Of a DNA stretch of 64,000 nucleotides, positions 22,975 to 35,329 are shown one piece after another. The stretch covers positions 347,971 through 411,970 of the forward strand of contig NW_019091410.1 in the NCBI RefSeq assembly GCF_001949145.1, in the 5' to 3' direction. The first letter of the stretch is position 1. Every line of letters begins with the position of its first letter. This stretch comes from Acanthaster planci. Taxonomy: Eukaryota; Echinodermata; Asteroidea; Valvatida; Acanthasteridae. The notes below the pieces were generated by a model, which was not told where the DNA came from, searched no databases, and worked only from the letters and a program-made list of their open reading frames with translations. Made by a program: the position numbers and the translations under genes.

Positions 22975-24460
22975 ATGAAAGGCATATATAACGGCATTAG
23001 AAGGACTCTTGGCCCAATGTCACCAACAAAATCATGCTCAAATCTAAGGCTGACAATGTTGGCGCTGACTGCAGCAAGCAGGTGGAGCAGTTGGCCAAGC
23101 ACAACCAGAACCTCTACGCCACAAAGATTATAGTCTCTGACACAGCTCCCAGCATCTGTGCCCTGTCTGTGAAGAGCTGGTCCTTCTCCCTACAGAGGAT
23201 GAGCTCTGCAGACATGCATGATGATACCAATATATAATCATGCTATAGAAGAACGAGGGCAAACACAGTGACTGCAACAGCTACGGAGGTATATCCCAGC
23301 ACGGCACCATTGGCGAGGCATTGTACTATTGCACACCTTCAGATCATCTCATTACAGAGGGAAAAAACCAAAGTATATGTACATCAGATGCTGATCCGGG
23401 GGAAACTCTACATCAATATTGGCCTGACCAGAGCTGGTCTCCAGAGGCCTGTCAGTTCATTAGCAATCCCGCAAGCCTGAAGAAGACAAATATCATGCAC
23501 AGGTACTAGTATGTAGTGATGTCCCCAGCATATTCATTGAAAGTGGTAATGAATTTTACTTAGTTGAGATCAGTTATTGCGTCAAAAACAGTCTCTCGAC
23601 CCCAGAGCTAGCCTGCACAAGCAGGTAGGGAAAGCCACTGCTGCCAAAAGGGCCAAGCTGTCAAAGAGACAGTGGGAGACCAGCAAGCTCACCACAACCA
23701 CCAAGGTCTCAGTATACAGAGCCCAAGTAACCTCCTTTAAGGCAGTAAGAGCTGATTAACCACCTACTCCCGTCACGAGCACCGCCTCAACAGCTCACCT
23801 TCATTGCCTGTGCCGGGTCTTTGGCATCTTGTGGAGAGACTGTGTGCTGTACCGAAATGTCTTGAAAAAGGCCAGCATGCAAAACATGTTCACCATACTC
23901 ACACAGCGATCGATACCTGTACTGGCTCAGCCAGTGCACGCAGGCCGGCTGCATACCCAGAAGTCCTGGAACAGGCCGGCGTGCTAAGCATGTTCAGCCT
24001 CCTCTCACAGATATGCTGCTCTGGCATTGGTCCATCACATGCAGGACAGCTGCATGCCTGAAGATGTCCAGGAACAGGCCAGCATGCTTAGCATAGTCGC
24101 CCTCCTCACACAGGGATACCTGTGCTGGCTTGGCTATATCAATGCAGCATGCAGGATGCCCTCTTCGGCGCGCACCTCAGGGTCCAAACAGGCAGGGTGC
24201 ATGGTGCTGCACTACAAGGATGTCTGCAAACACGACACAAAGTTCGCTAACATCAGTGCCAAGTCAAGGGAGGCAACAGCATCCAACTGCAGCACCTGTT
24301 ATTGCACCATCTGCCCAGAACTCAGTGCCACTGAAGGTTGGAGAATATAGCTATGGACCAAGAGAGGAGAAAAGTGAACATGGCGACTGCTTTGCCCCAC
24401 CAAACAGGCTTTGTGTGTGTGGCAACTGTGCAAAGGACTACTGCTCACACATTGGCTTGT
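22975..24460 (+). mobile_element. LINE relic: reverse-transcriptase and C-terminal parts
   Basis: Plus-strand broken frames continue the RTE-like LINE. SMKGIYNGIRRTLGPM at about 22970-23020 is the pre-RT motif. From 23760 on, segments such as MLSIVALLTQGYLCWLGYI, MVLHYKDVCKHDTK and RLCVCGNCAKDYCSHIGLL match the C-terminal region ending in a Cys/His knuckle. Much of the reverse transcriptase core is missing or unrecognisable. The C-terminal helix segment is present in three tandem copies (see the repeat at 23849-24160). Confidence 0.65.
23849..24160 (+). repeat. Threefold tandem duplication inside the LINE C-terminus
   Basis: Three units begin near 23849, 23959 and 24064. Each has a GAAGTCCTGGAACAGGCC-like start (variants GAAATGTCTTGAAAAAGGCC and GATGTCCAGGAACAGGCC), then AGCATGC-AAGCATGTTCA-like sequence, CTCACACAG and a CTGGCTTGG/CTGGCAT end. 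Spacing is about 105-110 bp. Confidence 0.55.
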
Positions 24461-24463
24461 TAA

Positions 24464-24835
24464 CCCCTTCCCGACAGATGACGGTAAAAGCTGTCGTAAA
24501 AATTGAGATCCTCAGCCCGCTTTTCAGCTATCATTCTCAGCCCACGCANNNNNNNNNNNNNNNNNNNNNNNNNNNNNNNNNNNNNNNNNNNNNNTTTGCA
24601 TCATAATCACCAGCTTCACAATAGTCCCCACTTTGAAAAGAGGCAACAGGAATGTGGAAGCGTGAGTAGAGCCGCATGCCACCGAACAATGAGCCTTTTC
24701 ACTGTGTAATTCAAAGCATGCAGAGCATGCAGGGCCACAAACCGAGAATTGCAGTTTGGCAGGTGGCCTTTGTGGCCAAGCGAGGCTGGAATTCTTGGAG
24801 TCGGCTTTCAGAAAAAAGTTCCCGTTGTCAAAGGG
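24464..24835. mobile_element. piggyBac-like MITE flanked by TTAA, containing an assembly gap
   Basis: The element is flanked by TTAA on both sides (24460-24463 and 24836-24839). Termini are CCCCTTCCCGAC and, on the other strand, CCCTTTGACAAC. That matches the CCC-T-T type ends and TTAA target of piggyBac-type elements. It inserted at the end of the LINE C-terminus. A run of 46 N lies inside at 24549-24594, so the internal sequence is incomplete. Confidence 0.5.
24549..24594. other. Assembly gap (46 N)
   Basis: A run of N in the given sequence. Any frame through it is meaningless. Confidence 0.99.
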
Positions 24836-24839
24836 TTAA

Positions 24840-27130
24840 GCCATGGCCATGGATGCTCTGAACTCAACAGAGGCAAACATTGACTTCGTCTTGGTGCATT
24901 CCACTGTCTTTGTAGACAGACAGGGCCGTCTGTCAGAGCCACAGTTTTCACTGAAGTCAATTGCGAATTTGTTTTCCTTACTTTTCGACGTTGCATCATG
25001 TTTGTTGAAGTGATACCTGTTATTCTTAGAGAAATTTAGAATTTGTGTTTTTTTCTGTGATTCCCTTGTGAAACTTTTTTTTCTATTTTAAGCAAGTTGT
25101 TTTCTTTTTCAAAATATCAGCGACCATTCATCTAAGAAGTCAAGATCCCTGACCAAAGTTTTCTCCTGTGTTTTTTTTAAGGTGAATTAATCACTATTTG
25201 TCTCTAATCTGGTTTTCTTTGTTATTCTGATGAAGTCTATTTTGTCTTGGTCTATCTTTTTCCTTTTTCCCAGCTCTAAAAGCAGATCATCCCATACACA
25301 TTTTGAACCACGATTCTCCCCATACGGCCATTTATCGCTGTTACACAATCACACATTTATCGCACAATCATTACGTGCATCTACATACAGAATGCATAGC
25401 AGTAATTGTTAGGATTAAGCCATTTGTTCAGTTAAGGACAGTTTGCAAATGCAACTTAAAATACGCATGCTTTTTTCAGAGACAAAAATAAACAATTGAT
25501 ACCGAAGCAGTCCTACAAAATTTGGGTTATCTTTAATTAAAACAATCTTTTCTGTGTTTCAACCAAAAGCCTAAGATGCTCATTAATTACCATGTTACAG
25601 TGCTGCAAAGTTGTTTGCAAATCTAATCTTTGAGCTTTGTCGCACCCTGTTTATGCTGGCTAAGTTTGTGCAGTGGTGCCCCTCCAACTACCTCAGCAGA
25701 CAGAAACCACGTTGCCCTGCTTGACTACCCGATGTTCTTCTGCCAACATGGAAGAGAAAATGACAAGAATATTTAAGGTACTTCAAGTGCCTGTCCCACT
25801 ATTAATTCCTGCTAGCCATCCCCACCCACTGAGAGACTTTTAGACACTTGAGCTAATGTGCGCAGGCTCAAAATGACACTATTCTTCATTGGAACAGAAT
25901 AATTTTTTACATACCTTTCCCCTGTTGTGATCAATATTGATCAATTTTTAATACACCCTTGGTTGATGCATTATAAAGGTAATACATTATTGGCTTGAAT
26001 GTCAACAAAACTATCAGTCAATGTGGGATACACAATTTGTTAGAAATTATACTACAGTATCGGTCAGTTTGTGATACATTATCCGTTGGTTACAACATTA
26101 TCAGTTGGAATAAATGCACTGCCGTTTTTTGCCTCTGAGTGACCCATTCACGAAGGAGTGCATGGTTAGGGGTAAGACCTACCTCTCTCCTCGATGTAAC
26201 ACAGCATCTATCTCATGTTATCCACAGTGCTGTGTATGCATGAACCAGGAACTGATCTCCTCGGCCCAAAATGTGCAGCAAGATGGTGAAGGTGACAGGG
26301 TCCGATCCAACATTGTGAAACGGGACAGAGAAAAGTAGGGAGATTTTAGAGCAGTGCTGAGTGCCTCAAGCTTTTGGCAAGTATTTAAGTTGGCAAATTT
26401 TTATTTCATTCAGACATGAATATCCTACAATCTGGAAGGGATTTCAACCAAACTGGTTTGAGTTTTCTAAATTCCAGATGTGCTTTTAACAAACTTTCTT
26501 TTACTTCTGCTTTCATTTTCTTGTACTTATTAGTGATACTCAGTGATTTCAGAATCTATTTTATCAGAATCATCAGAATTTGGTTTTTATTTATTTTAGC
26601 ATGCGAACAAAGCAAAAAACACAATTACATCAAATAACTCAAAAAAGTGAAAAATGTTAATTAAAATTACACCATTTAAAATTGGAGAGATGGTTATTCG
26701 TTGCCCTCAAATTGATTGTTGCAGAATTCAATGCCAGTTCAAGTTGGCAGTAAATTTTATTTTTAAAAAATGTACAGTGCACTCCGGCCCTTTTATTCCA
26801 GAAGCAACCAAATTGGTGAAATTACCCATATGTCAAAACCTTCACAATTTACCACTAGAAAGTCACTTAATTTTAGTGTCACTTCATTATTTCAATGTAA
26901 TTCATGTACGTTTATCTCTTACACTGCCTGTTTTGATCTACTTAATGTACATTGTTGGTTTGTCATTTGTCACTCAGTTCTGCTTTTGGCTGCCATGGTC
27001 AAACAATAATAAACCATTTCGAATTCCAAATCAAATGAAACGCCTGAAATTTTGGTGATTTTTGCCACCAAACTGTGCAGCAGTGTTTCAGCTGTTTTGG
27101 TGAACTTTTGCCCAGAAGAGTGCTGACTTT
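24840..27130. other. No confident gene
   Basis: AT-rich sequence. An exon-like frame at 26241-26337 (plus, after a TTATCCACAG acceptor, ending NIVKRDREK and a TAG) is open, but it is isolated and unrecognised. The frame at 26654-27058 shows no motif. Confidence 0.4.
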
Positions 27131-27139
27131 GGTTCTTAC

Positions 27140-27299
27140 CTGCAGTGGGCTACGACATGACCAGCAATCCCTGTCTGCATCTCTTGGAATCTCTGGGACT
27201 CTATTACATCCTCTGGTGGGTTGTCAGCATTGTGTCTGGTGTAGATGACACACCATCATCTCCCCAGGAGAAGTGGTGCAGCATTTGAGTCTCTCCAAT
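27140..27299 (-). pseudogene. Interrupted exon, weakly GAF-like
   Basis: On the minus strand, a good pyrimidine-rich acceptor (TGTCCTCTTTGCAG) and a strong donor (CTGCAG|GTAAGA) bound 160 nt. One frame starts IGETQMLHHFSWGDDG and hits TAA. Another carries VIYTRHNADNPPEDV and then QRFQEMQTGIAGHVVAHC, which resembles the core of a GAF domain (G-I-A-G-x-V). No single frame stays open, so a frameshift is likely. Its DNPPEDV-encoding segment recurs at 27829-27851 on the other side of the minisatellite. Confidence 0.35.
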
Positions 27300-27379
27300 C
27301 TGCAAAGAGGACAGCAGGACAGACAGAATTGTTCCCTCAAGTGGACCTGTGTACATCTTCACTGCAGAGGAAGTTGGTA

Positions 27380-27815
27380 GCATGGTAGGGAGAGGGACAA
27401 AGCACATCGGGAATAATGGAACAGGATAGACGGCACGGCAAGGGGTGGGTCACGGTAAAGTGGGACAGAGTGGGCCAAGAGTAGGATGGACTAAGCAGGA
27501 CGGTGCAAGATAGATTGGAGTGGGCCGGGGTGTGTTGAGGCATTACAGAAGGGGATGGAAAACGCTGCTGTAGAGTGGACAGGATAGGGTTGGATAGGAC
27601 AGATTTGGGTGGGGCGCAGGGCAAGGTTGGGGCCTTGAAAATGGGACAGAATACATAAGGGTAGCACAGGTTGAGCAGGACAGGGTTAGACAGGGCAGAT
27701 TTGGGTGGGGCAGGGCAGGGGTGGGCACTGCAGAATGAAACTGAATACACCAGGTTACAGTGGGTCAAGCGGGGCAGGGTTGGAGAGGGCAGTTTTTGGT
27801 GGGGCAGGGTATGGT
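27380..27815. repeat. Purine-rich G/A/T minisatellite
   Basis: Many irregular copies of GGGCAGGGT/GGACAGGGTT/TTTGGGTGGGGC-like units on the plus strand, with strong strand asymmetry (almost no C). Apparent Pro/Ser-rich frames on the minus strand are by-products of the repeat. Confidence 0.65.
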
Positions 27816-28099
27816 CTACCATGACTCTAACATCCTCTGGTGGGTTGTCAGGGTTGGGAAGACCAAGTTTGATGCACTGTACACTGTCATGTGATCACGT
27901 CATGCCACTTCAGCAGAATAGGCAAGTGTTTGCCTGCACCGTTCTCCATTTTGCCCCAACCTGAGGAAATGTACAAACAAAATTCCAAATGCGACAGCAG
28001 TTAGAGTACAACACGTGTTTAACTTTTACGGACTGCAACAATTCACCGAGTGGCCCGATATCAACCATGTCTTCACCTCACTCTCCATGTACTCCTGGG

Positions 28100-28180
28100 T
28101 GGAGAGAGGCACTTTGGGTACAGTGACTTGCCCAAAATCACAACATGCTGCCACCAGCTGGATTCGAACCCCCAATACAT
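28100..28180. repeat. SINE-like dispersed repeat fragment
   Basis: Contains GTGACTTGCCCAAAATCACA and then AGCTGGATTCGAACCC. This pairing is typical of a tRNA-related repeat common in marine deuterostome genomes. A similar AGCTGGATTTGAACC end is seen near 10810. Confidence 0.4.
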
Positions 28181-28761
28181 GTATGGATACTTTTACAGGG
28201 ATAAAAAGGGCGACTCCCCAAAAACACAACCCCAAAACAAAATTGATTTTCTTCCAAAGTAAATTGTGAGGAATTTTTGGTTTTAGTATGAAATTGAAGT
28301 TTGGGATGTTGGATTTCATTTAATTCCGATGATGCACTGCAGAAACGTTTTAATGAAGTCACGTAGTTTACATGTACCTTGCAAGCTGATGCAGTCACTG
28401 GACTCAAAACCCAAGATTATCACTCAACTGTTTGGGTTTGTTGGTTCTTTCAAATTCTTTCTAGCTCTAAACTCAAAACTAATGCTTACTTGAGAAGGCA
28501 ACAGTTCCTAATAATTGTGCAGTTTCATAGTTCCCTGAGTTTTTTTCAGAGAAAGCAGCTTCAGCTGAGCCTGTGCAATTGCCCTGTCAATTTGTAACAA
28601 GTTGCCAATCTTGTTAACTTCTGTGACATTTAACACTTTGAACCATTCCAGGATCCCGTCTGTCGGTGGAAAGTAAAAGAGGTGTTAACATTATAGAACC
28701 TTATTCAGTTCAGTATCCTTTGCAATGATCTCACGTGTTGAACATAGCATCTTGACTGCTA

Positions 28762-30798
28762 TAGGGCAATTCCACGGTGTCGGACGTGCATTTTGGACAC
28801 TTCAAACAGTGTGTGTTATTATTCTTATAATCCTGAAGCAGATTTTGATTTTGATTAAATGACATCAGCTAGTTGGTACATTCATTTAATAACAAAATTC
28901 CTCACCCAGAATTATCATCCTTGTAGAAACTGACTCATAACATCATGGTGTCGGACGTACTCAGAGAAAGTTTATTTTTTGAGTTTCCATTTTTGTATCA
29001 CAAACTCTGTGAAATGCTAGGACCTGAAGAAGTAGTTTTGCTATGTTTAGTTTTAGCAGATCCTTGTTAATAAACTTCAAGGCAAGACACATTTTTATCT
29101 TGTTGTGACTTTCAGATAAAGCATTTATTATATTGGTGTCGGACGTACATTTTTTGGTGTCGGACGTACACGTCCAAACTGACTTTTCAGAATAGAAGGT
29201 AATCAGTTCAAACCCAAGCTTCTTCTCTACCTTCATGAAGGCTTTTAGTAAACTTTCCAAACCAAAAGAAAATACCAAGCCTTACAAAAAAAGGAGTTGG
29301 ATGATGGGGCATTCAATGAAACAGTATGAAGGAAAATATTGTCTAGAAGTATTTATGCAAATTTTGCATAAGTCATGTACTGTCAAACATTCAAACTTAA
29401 AAAAAAGTTTTCTACAGTAGACAATCCTTTAGATAAATAAATCAAATTAAAAGACAATTGCATACATGTACCTGTAAGATCTTTTGGTCTTAGAACATGA
29501 AATTAAACATTTTTGTATGACAAATGCTGCGTGTGTACTAAGCTGCAATTTTAAAGATTTCCAGTGCACACTTCACAGGTTATAGTACACATGCAAAATC
29601 TAAAAAGAAGCTAAATGAGTAGATGTCCTTTTAGATGATTGCCAAATCAAAGGAATGGGCTAGCAATTAGGCTGAGAGATTATCCTTTTCACTGAAATTT
29701 AAGACTAATGGCATAATGCTTTTAAAACTACAGTCTTACATTGTATGTTTCATGATAGATACTGTACATGTACATGTATTGCCATGGAAAGCATCTATGG
29801 AACACCCCCTTTAATTCCTCCAGCAACACAAAGTGACACCAATTGATTTTACATGTACTTTGAACAAAGGTATAAAACGCACCTTTGTTTAGTCTTTGAA
29901 AATACTTCTATCTTGATGTGGATTACATGTACATGTATACAACACCTAGCACTTTACTTGTCTTCATCAAAGCTCACACTGACATGACTTACTTCTGAAT
30001 ACATGCAAAGCACATATACATGTATGTCCCCACATGACACATGCGGAATGGCTTTGGCCCTAATTATAACCTTATTAGGATGTGTATGTCCAAATGGTCA
30101 AATTTATGCCAATAAGTAAAAACCAAAAGTGAAGCCTATTTGGTACTTGGGGTTGGGGCCTCATTTCCATGTATGCAAATGAGGTGGTAGTGGTTTCTGT
30201 ACAGTGTAAAAGCATTGCATTGCCAGCAATGCATGGTTCTGACAGTGTCGGACGTACAGGGTGTCGGACGTACACATCTGGTTCCACAATTTTTGAGTAT
30301 TTGAAAAAATAATAGGGGAAGTTAAGCTGATGTCTAGAAAGAAGGAACACATTGTACTTTGTATTGTAAATTTGGCAGTCTTTTGCTAAAGGGTGCACTG
30401 AGGGGATAAAAAACTATGCCATTTTGGTGTCGGGCGTACATAAGAAAAGTAAGCGTTATAAAATAAGACAATACATAGAATTTCAAAAGGAAAATGAAAT
30501 TTCATTTCTGTCATTGTTTACTTATTGGGGCACTCTTCAAACTGTAACAGAACTGGAATAAAAAAATTATTATCAGGCTAAAAACAGAAAATCTTTCAGA
30601 GGGGAAATATTTTCCCCAATTTCTCGGTATTTAAAACCAATTTTTCAGTATCATATAAAAGCCAAATTCTTGAATGTTGTTAGAAATGAAGTATGTTTCA
30701 TGAAAGTATACACCAAATGATATATACATGTAATTTGCCACATTTGGACCAGTTTGAAATTTTGGCCCAGGGGTTGATGTTTCCGTGGAACTGCCCTG
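28762..30798. mobile_element. 2.04-kb TIR element with seven copies of GTGTCGGACGTAC
   Basis: The ends are TAGGGCAATTCCACGG and, inverted, CAGGGCAGTTCCACGG, with TA on both outer sides (28760-28761 and 30799-30800). Inside are seven same-orientation copies of GTGTCGGACGTAC or one-base variants, starting at 28777, 28948, 29136, 29157, 30245, 30261 and 30427. The first copy abuts the left terminus. No transposase frame is visible, so it is probably non-autonomous. A TA target suggests a Tc1/mariner-like superfamily, but a 2-bp duplication is weak evidence. Confidence 0.7.
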
Positions 30799-31469
30799 TA
30801 GTAAAAGCAAATCCCTTATGACGGGACAAAAAGTACTTGTCTAATTGATGTTATTGAGTTTATCTTTGCAACGCATCAAATTTAAATGAAGTCTTCAGGT
30901 TTGAAAAGATAACATCCTAGGCTTCAATTTGATACCAAGAACAAAATCTCACTTGGGAACCCCCACATGATGAGAACTTAGAAGCTAATTGGCCTAAGAG
31001 ATTGGGAATGAAAGAATATAGCACATCCAATGAAATGTGGGATGACAAAAACAACTTGAACATTGGCAGTGGGATAATGGCACACCAAAATATCAAATCA
31101 AATAAAGATATCAAAATACAGAGGAAACAGAGATGAAAACTTTGAAAGCTAGGCAAATAAAAAGCAGCCCCAATCGACAAGGAGGTAAACAACATCTAAG
31201 CATACACAAACAACCAAAACCTTTTTCTGTGCTGCCGAGACATCATCATAGCTTCATGGGGCAGCTGCCTCCACCCCCCCCCCAAAAAAAGAGAAAATGG
31301 AAATAAAACGTGGAAAAGGAAGAAAGCTTGTTGCTCTTGAGTTCTTGATTCTTTATGAAGAATGCTTACTCTCTTAGATAATGAAAATGCTGAGAGGAAA
31401 ACAATAAAACTTGAAGAATAACATGTTAAATTTGTAAATAGGGCTTGAATATTGCAATAAATTTTATTT

Positions 31470-33510
31470 ATTCACAAATACTGCAACACTCTTCAAGGCA
31501 GAAATCATCAATAAACACTTCATCACTGTTGCCAGTGATCTTCCCGATTTAGCGATATCCAACTTGCCGGCTTTCCATCCAACACTTCATCCTTGCCCAG
31601 TTGTGCAACCGTGGGATATCTACAAAGAATTGAGCAGTGGACCAGATGGCATCCCTCCGCCAATTATCAAGAACTTTGCACTTGAACTGAGCACACCTCT
31701 TGCTGACATCCTGAATACGTCTTAATGAAGGGACTACGCCACGTCAATGGAAGAGAGCAGTTGTGGTTCCGGTCCCAAAATCCAATCAGAAACTGCGACC
31801 AATTTTGCTGACAATTTTGCAAAGCTTGCAGAATTGTTTGTATCAAAGTGGGTACTGTCTGATATAGAGCCCTACATCAACACGCAATAATTTGGAAACA
31901 GGAAATCACTGTCAACAACACACTGCCTAGTTGACCTGATGAATCTGCTGTATAAGCATTCAGATGTGAGCTATTCGACCTCAAGAATTGTCCTTACCGA
32001 CTACAGTAAGGCATTGGACAAGAGTCGACCACAATGTGGCAATTGAGAAATTACTAAAGCTAGACGTACGTGCATCCACCATCTCATGGGTCTGCAGCTT
32101 CCTTCGGGATCAGCAGCAGTGTGTCCGCCACCACAGCACAACTTCTACCTGGCTTGCAGTAAATGCTGGTGTCCCACAGGGCACCCGACTTGGCCCAGTT
32201 ATTTTCATGGCGTTGGTCAATGATGCTGCTAATGGTGTGTCGCCAAACCATTGGCAGTATGTTGATGACCTCACGCTGGTAGAATGCTGACCAAAAATCA
32301 ACGAGGCCACATGCAAGAGGACCTTGATCACATCCATCATTGGTCACCAGCCAATTGTATGAAACCCAACCCCAGCAAATGCAGCGTGATGACTGTCAAC
32401 TTCACAAGACAATCACATGGACTGGAACAACTTCACATCTCAGACAATGTTCTACAGGAAAATACATTCCACCGCATCCTGGGTGTTATAGGGCAGCTCA
32501 GGCGGACCTTAAATGGGATGCCCACGGCCAGAATAGGATATCTTTGGCTAACAAAAAACTGTATATCGTCAAAACATTGACACGGTTTTGCTTACCTGTA
32601 AATGATTTGGTCTCCATCTACCTTGCCTACACTTGGCCATTGTTAGAACAAGCCACACCAGTATGGAATTTTAGCCTCACGCTGAAACATGTCTGGAGAA
32701 TTTCCAGAAGAGGGTCTGTAAAACCATCCTTAGCGATAAATACAATGGTTTATGATGATGCACTTGTTTCTTATGGCTTACCTTCAGTCAGAGGCGAAAT
32801 CAGTTGTGTATTAAGTTTGGACAATCTCTACTAACCTCAAGACATTTTAGTACTTGGATTCCTCTGACTCGTCATCAGTCACTCGGTCGTCAGTTAAGAA
32901 ATTCTACAACTACTACAGCGCCTTTCTGTCGCACAAGAAGGTATCAGAACAGCCCTCTTGTAGGATTGATTAAGTTGCTTAACAGTGTGTCTAACTAAAC
33001 TCATCAGCTCCCTGTCCAGCTTGTTCTGCTACTGTATATTGAATCTTCTTTTACTCCACTGGTTGATATTTTTAAATCAAGCTTCCTGCTTGTTTGTGTA
33101 TCAACCCCTTCCCTCCTTGTGACCCCTCCCCCAAAACAGCTCACCCTTCACCCCCTCCCTCCCTTTGACCCCTTATTGACCAAATCCAATATTTATGTCC
33201 CCTTCTCCCTCCTGCGCTTTCCCCCTTATCTTCATTTAATTACATGTATAACGTTTTGTAAACGACTTTGTTTTCCGTCAATTTGTATTTTTCTGTTTTT
33301 CAATTTTACCCTTTTTGTACGTATTAACTGATATCAATGTGCTTTTTATTGCAGGGTATTGAAGGTATTAAAGGCCTTCTGATTTCTTTCAATTTCTCCC
33401 TTGTAAATGTACACATAAATCTATATTTATCTGTTTTTAATGTGCATGTAAATTGTATTCACAAATCTACCACTGGCGGCGAGGAGTACAGTTAAAATAA
33501 ACCAGTAATA
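31470..33510 (+). mobile_element. LINE relic with reverse transcriptase domain
   Basis: Plus-strand frames with shifts give the RT order: KELSSGPDGIPPPIIKNFA (31630-31680), a FGNRKSLSTTHCLVDL block, VNAGVPQGTRLGPVIFMALV (about 32150-32215), HWQYVDDLTLVE (catalytic Y-V-D-D), and downstream thumb-like segments (CMKPNPSKCSVM). It ends in an (ATA)n tail near 33500. This is typical of CR1/Jockey-group LINEs. Several frameshifts make it inactive. Confidence 0.8.
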
Positions 33511-33941
33511 ATAATAACAAAAAAAGGAATTCACCAATGATGGAAAATATAAATGTTTTGGAGAGCTAAGCTCACGTACAATTGTGAAATTCACATTTTC
33601 TTAATGTTTACTGTTGTTGAATTTCAGGGCTCACAAAAACTTGAAAAATGTTGTTGCCCTTTGGGCAGGGATGTTGGAAATCTGATTACCCAAATTTTAT
33701 TTCAGTTGCTCAACAAGGAACTGCTAATTTTGCCCTAAACTTTAGGCTAATTTTTCCTATAATTGCACCAGCAAACTCGTATAACAGTTTGCAGCTGGTC
33801 CAATAAAGTACTTGCCAGCCCCAGACACCCACAGAAATAATGTCTACATAAGTAGTAGTGTGTACCGGTAATCAAGCGATCCACAACCATGTAAATGTCA
33901 TGTGCCCCCTCCTTTCCTTTTTTAATCTTTACATGTTTACT

Positions 33942-34048
33942 GATAAGTCACTACTAAATATTAAAAAAGGCTCAATCAAACTCAGAAAAAAAAAGGATAA
34001 GTCACTACTAAATATTAGAAAAGACTCAATCAAACTCAGAAAAAAAAG
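33942..34048. repeat. Tandem duplication, two 54-bp units
   Basis: Units at 33942 and 33996 start GATAAGTCACTACTAAATAT and end with CTCAGAAAAAAA. They are nearly identical. Confidence 0.8.
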
Positions 34049-34148
34049 GAACAAAATGGGAAGGTGGAATGTAGACTCCAGTACAGTTTAACGCTTAATT
34101 TAAGGCCCAGTGGTAGCGCTCATTATAAAGCTCTGGTGTGATGTTCAT

Positions 34149-35321
34149 CAGTGTTGGAGTACTCGTACTCGAGTACAACTAGAGTTCATGCAAGTACTTG
34201 GCCCTTACTCGATTCTTTGTACTCAACCGCAGATGTAGTACTGATTTGTGAATCTGGAGTCAGGCTAGAGTCAGTACGTTCATGCCACGTTTTAGCGGTA
34301 CGTTGTGCATGCATGTGAGAACGACGCACTTGCATGGAGGTCTCTTTGTACGTGTTTCCGTGCAGAAACCATTTCCGAAGTTCATAATATGAGGGCCACA
34401 GATATTTTACTTTTCCTGTTTTTTTTCAATCATTGAATATATCAAGCATTGAGTGCTCCCATAGAGGGGGTATTCAGCACAGGTGGTATTTTCCTGGGCC
34501 CCATCGCAGCCGCCTCATGAGAACGGTGCTCTCAAGTCTTGTTTTTTTGAAGTGTAAGTTTGGAAAAATTGATTTCTATTAGTTTGCAAGACCATAGAAT
34601 AAAACGTTTCCTGTAACAGTAGACTTCTTTATCATTCCAGTTCACAGGTCATTATTACTATTGATATGAAAATAAGGATTCAAGTACAAAGTGTTCGGTA
34701 GTGATAATTCAGATTTCTTTCAAGCCATTTCTTCAACGCTCATGTTTTTTGTTTTGTGATTCCGCTACGAGATTTTAGTCTGGTCTCAGTCTTGGCATCA
34801 GATATGGTTAAGGTTTGGGTCTCTGTCCTTGTCATTGGGGTTTTAACAGCAGGTTACAAGGTGACTGGGTAAGGCTTCTATTTCAGTACATGTCTTTATT
34901 TAGGTTTATATTAATATACAGTCTTGCTTTTGTGCTCAGTTTTGATATCTCAGGGTTTCCTTAATACTTAAGTCTTTGATAAAGGTTTCTGCACAAGTAT
35001 TCATAAGCCACATCGACTTTTTCACAGAATAAAAGGTGTGAATATCCACATGGTAATGCAGATTTGTGCTGCAAGCAGATCATGTGCCTGTGTAATTCAG
35101 TTTTAATTATTTACTAATTTGTTTATTGTACTGCTTTTCAATAGTATTTGGGCTCGGACTAAGGTACTTGGACTCGACCCAGTACTCAACCTTTGATGTA
35201 CTCGGACTCGAAGATTTGGACTCGGACTTGTCACCAGTGTACTTGGACTCGGCCCAGGACTCGGCCCCTTAAGTACTCAGAGTACTCTGTACTCGGATTT
35301 GAGGACTCAACTCCAACACTG
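34149..35321. mobile_element. Non-autonomous hAT transposon with perfect 8-bp target duplication
   Basis: Termini CAGTGTTGGAGT and ACTCCAACACTG are perfect inverted repeats of hAT type. The flanks are identical 8-mers, ATGTTCAT (34141-34148 and 35322-35329). Subterminal regions are dense in TACTCGGACTCG/GTACTTGGACTCG units, likely transposase binding sites. The 1173-bp element has no transposase frame, so it would need a helper. Confidence 0.92.
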
Positions 35322-35329
35322 ATGTTCAT

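Noticed and set aside
24130-24606. 158-codon plus-strand frame
   Set aside because: It runs through the N gap; only the LINE-like part before the gap is meaningful.
27337-27822. 161-codon Pro/Ser-rich minus-strand frame
   Set aside because: A product of the purine-rich minisatellite, not a conserved protein.
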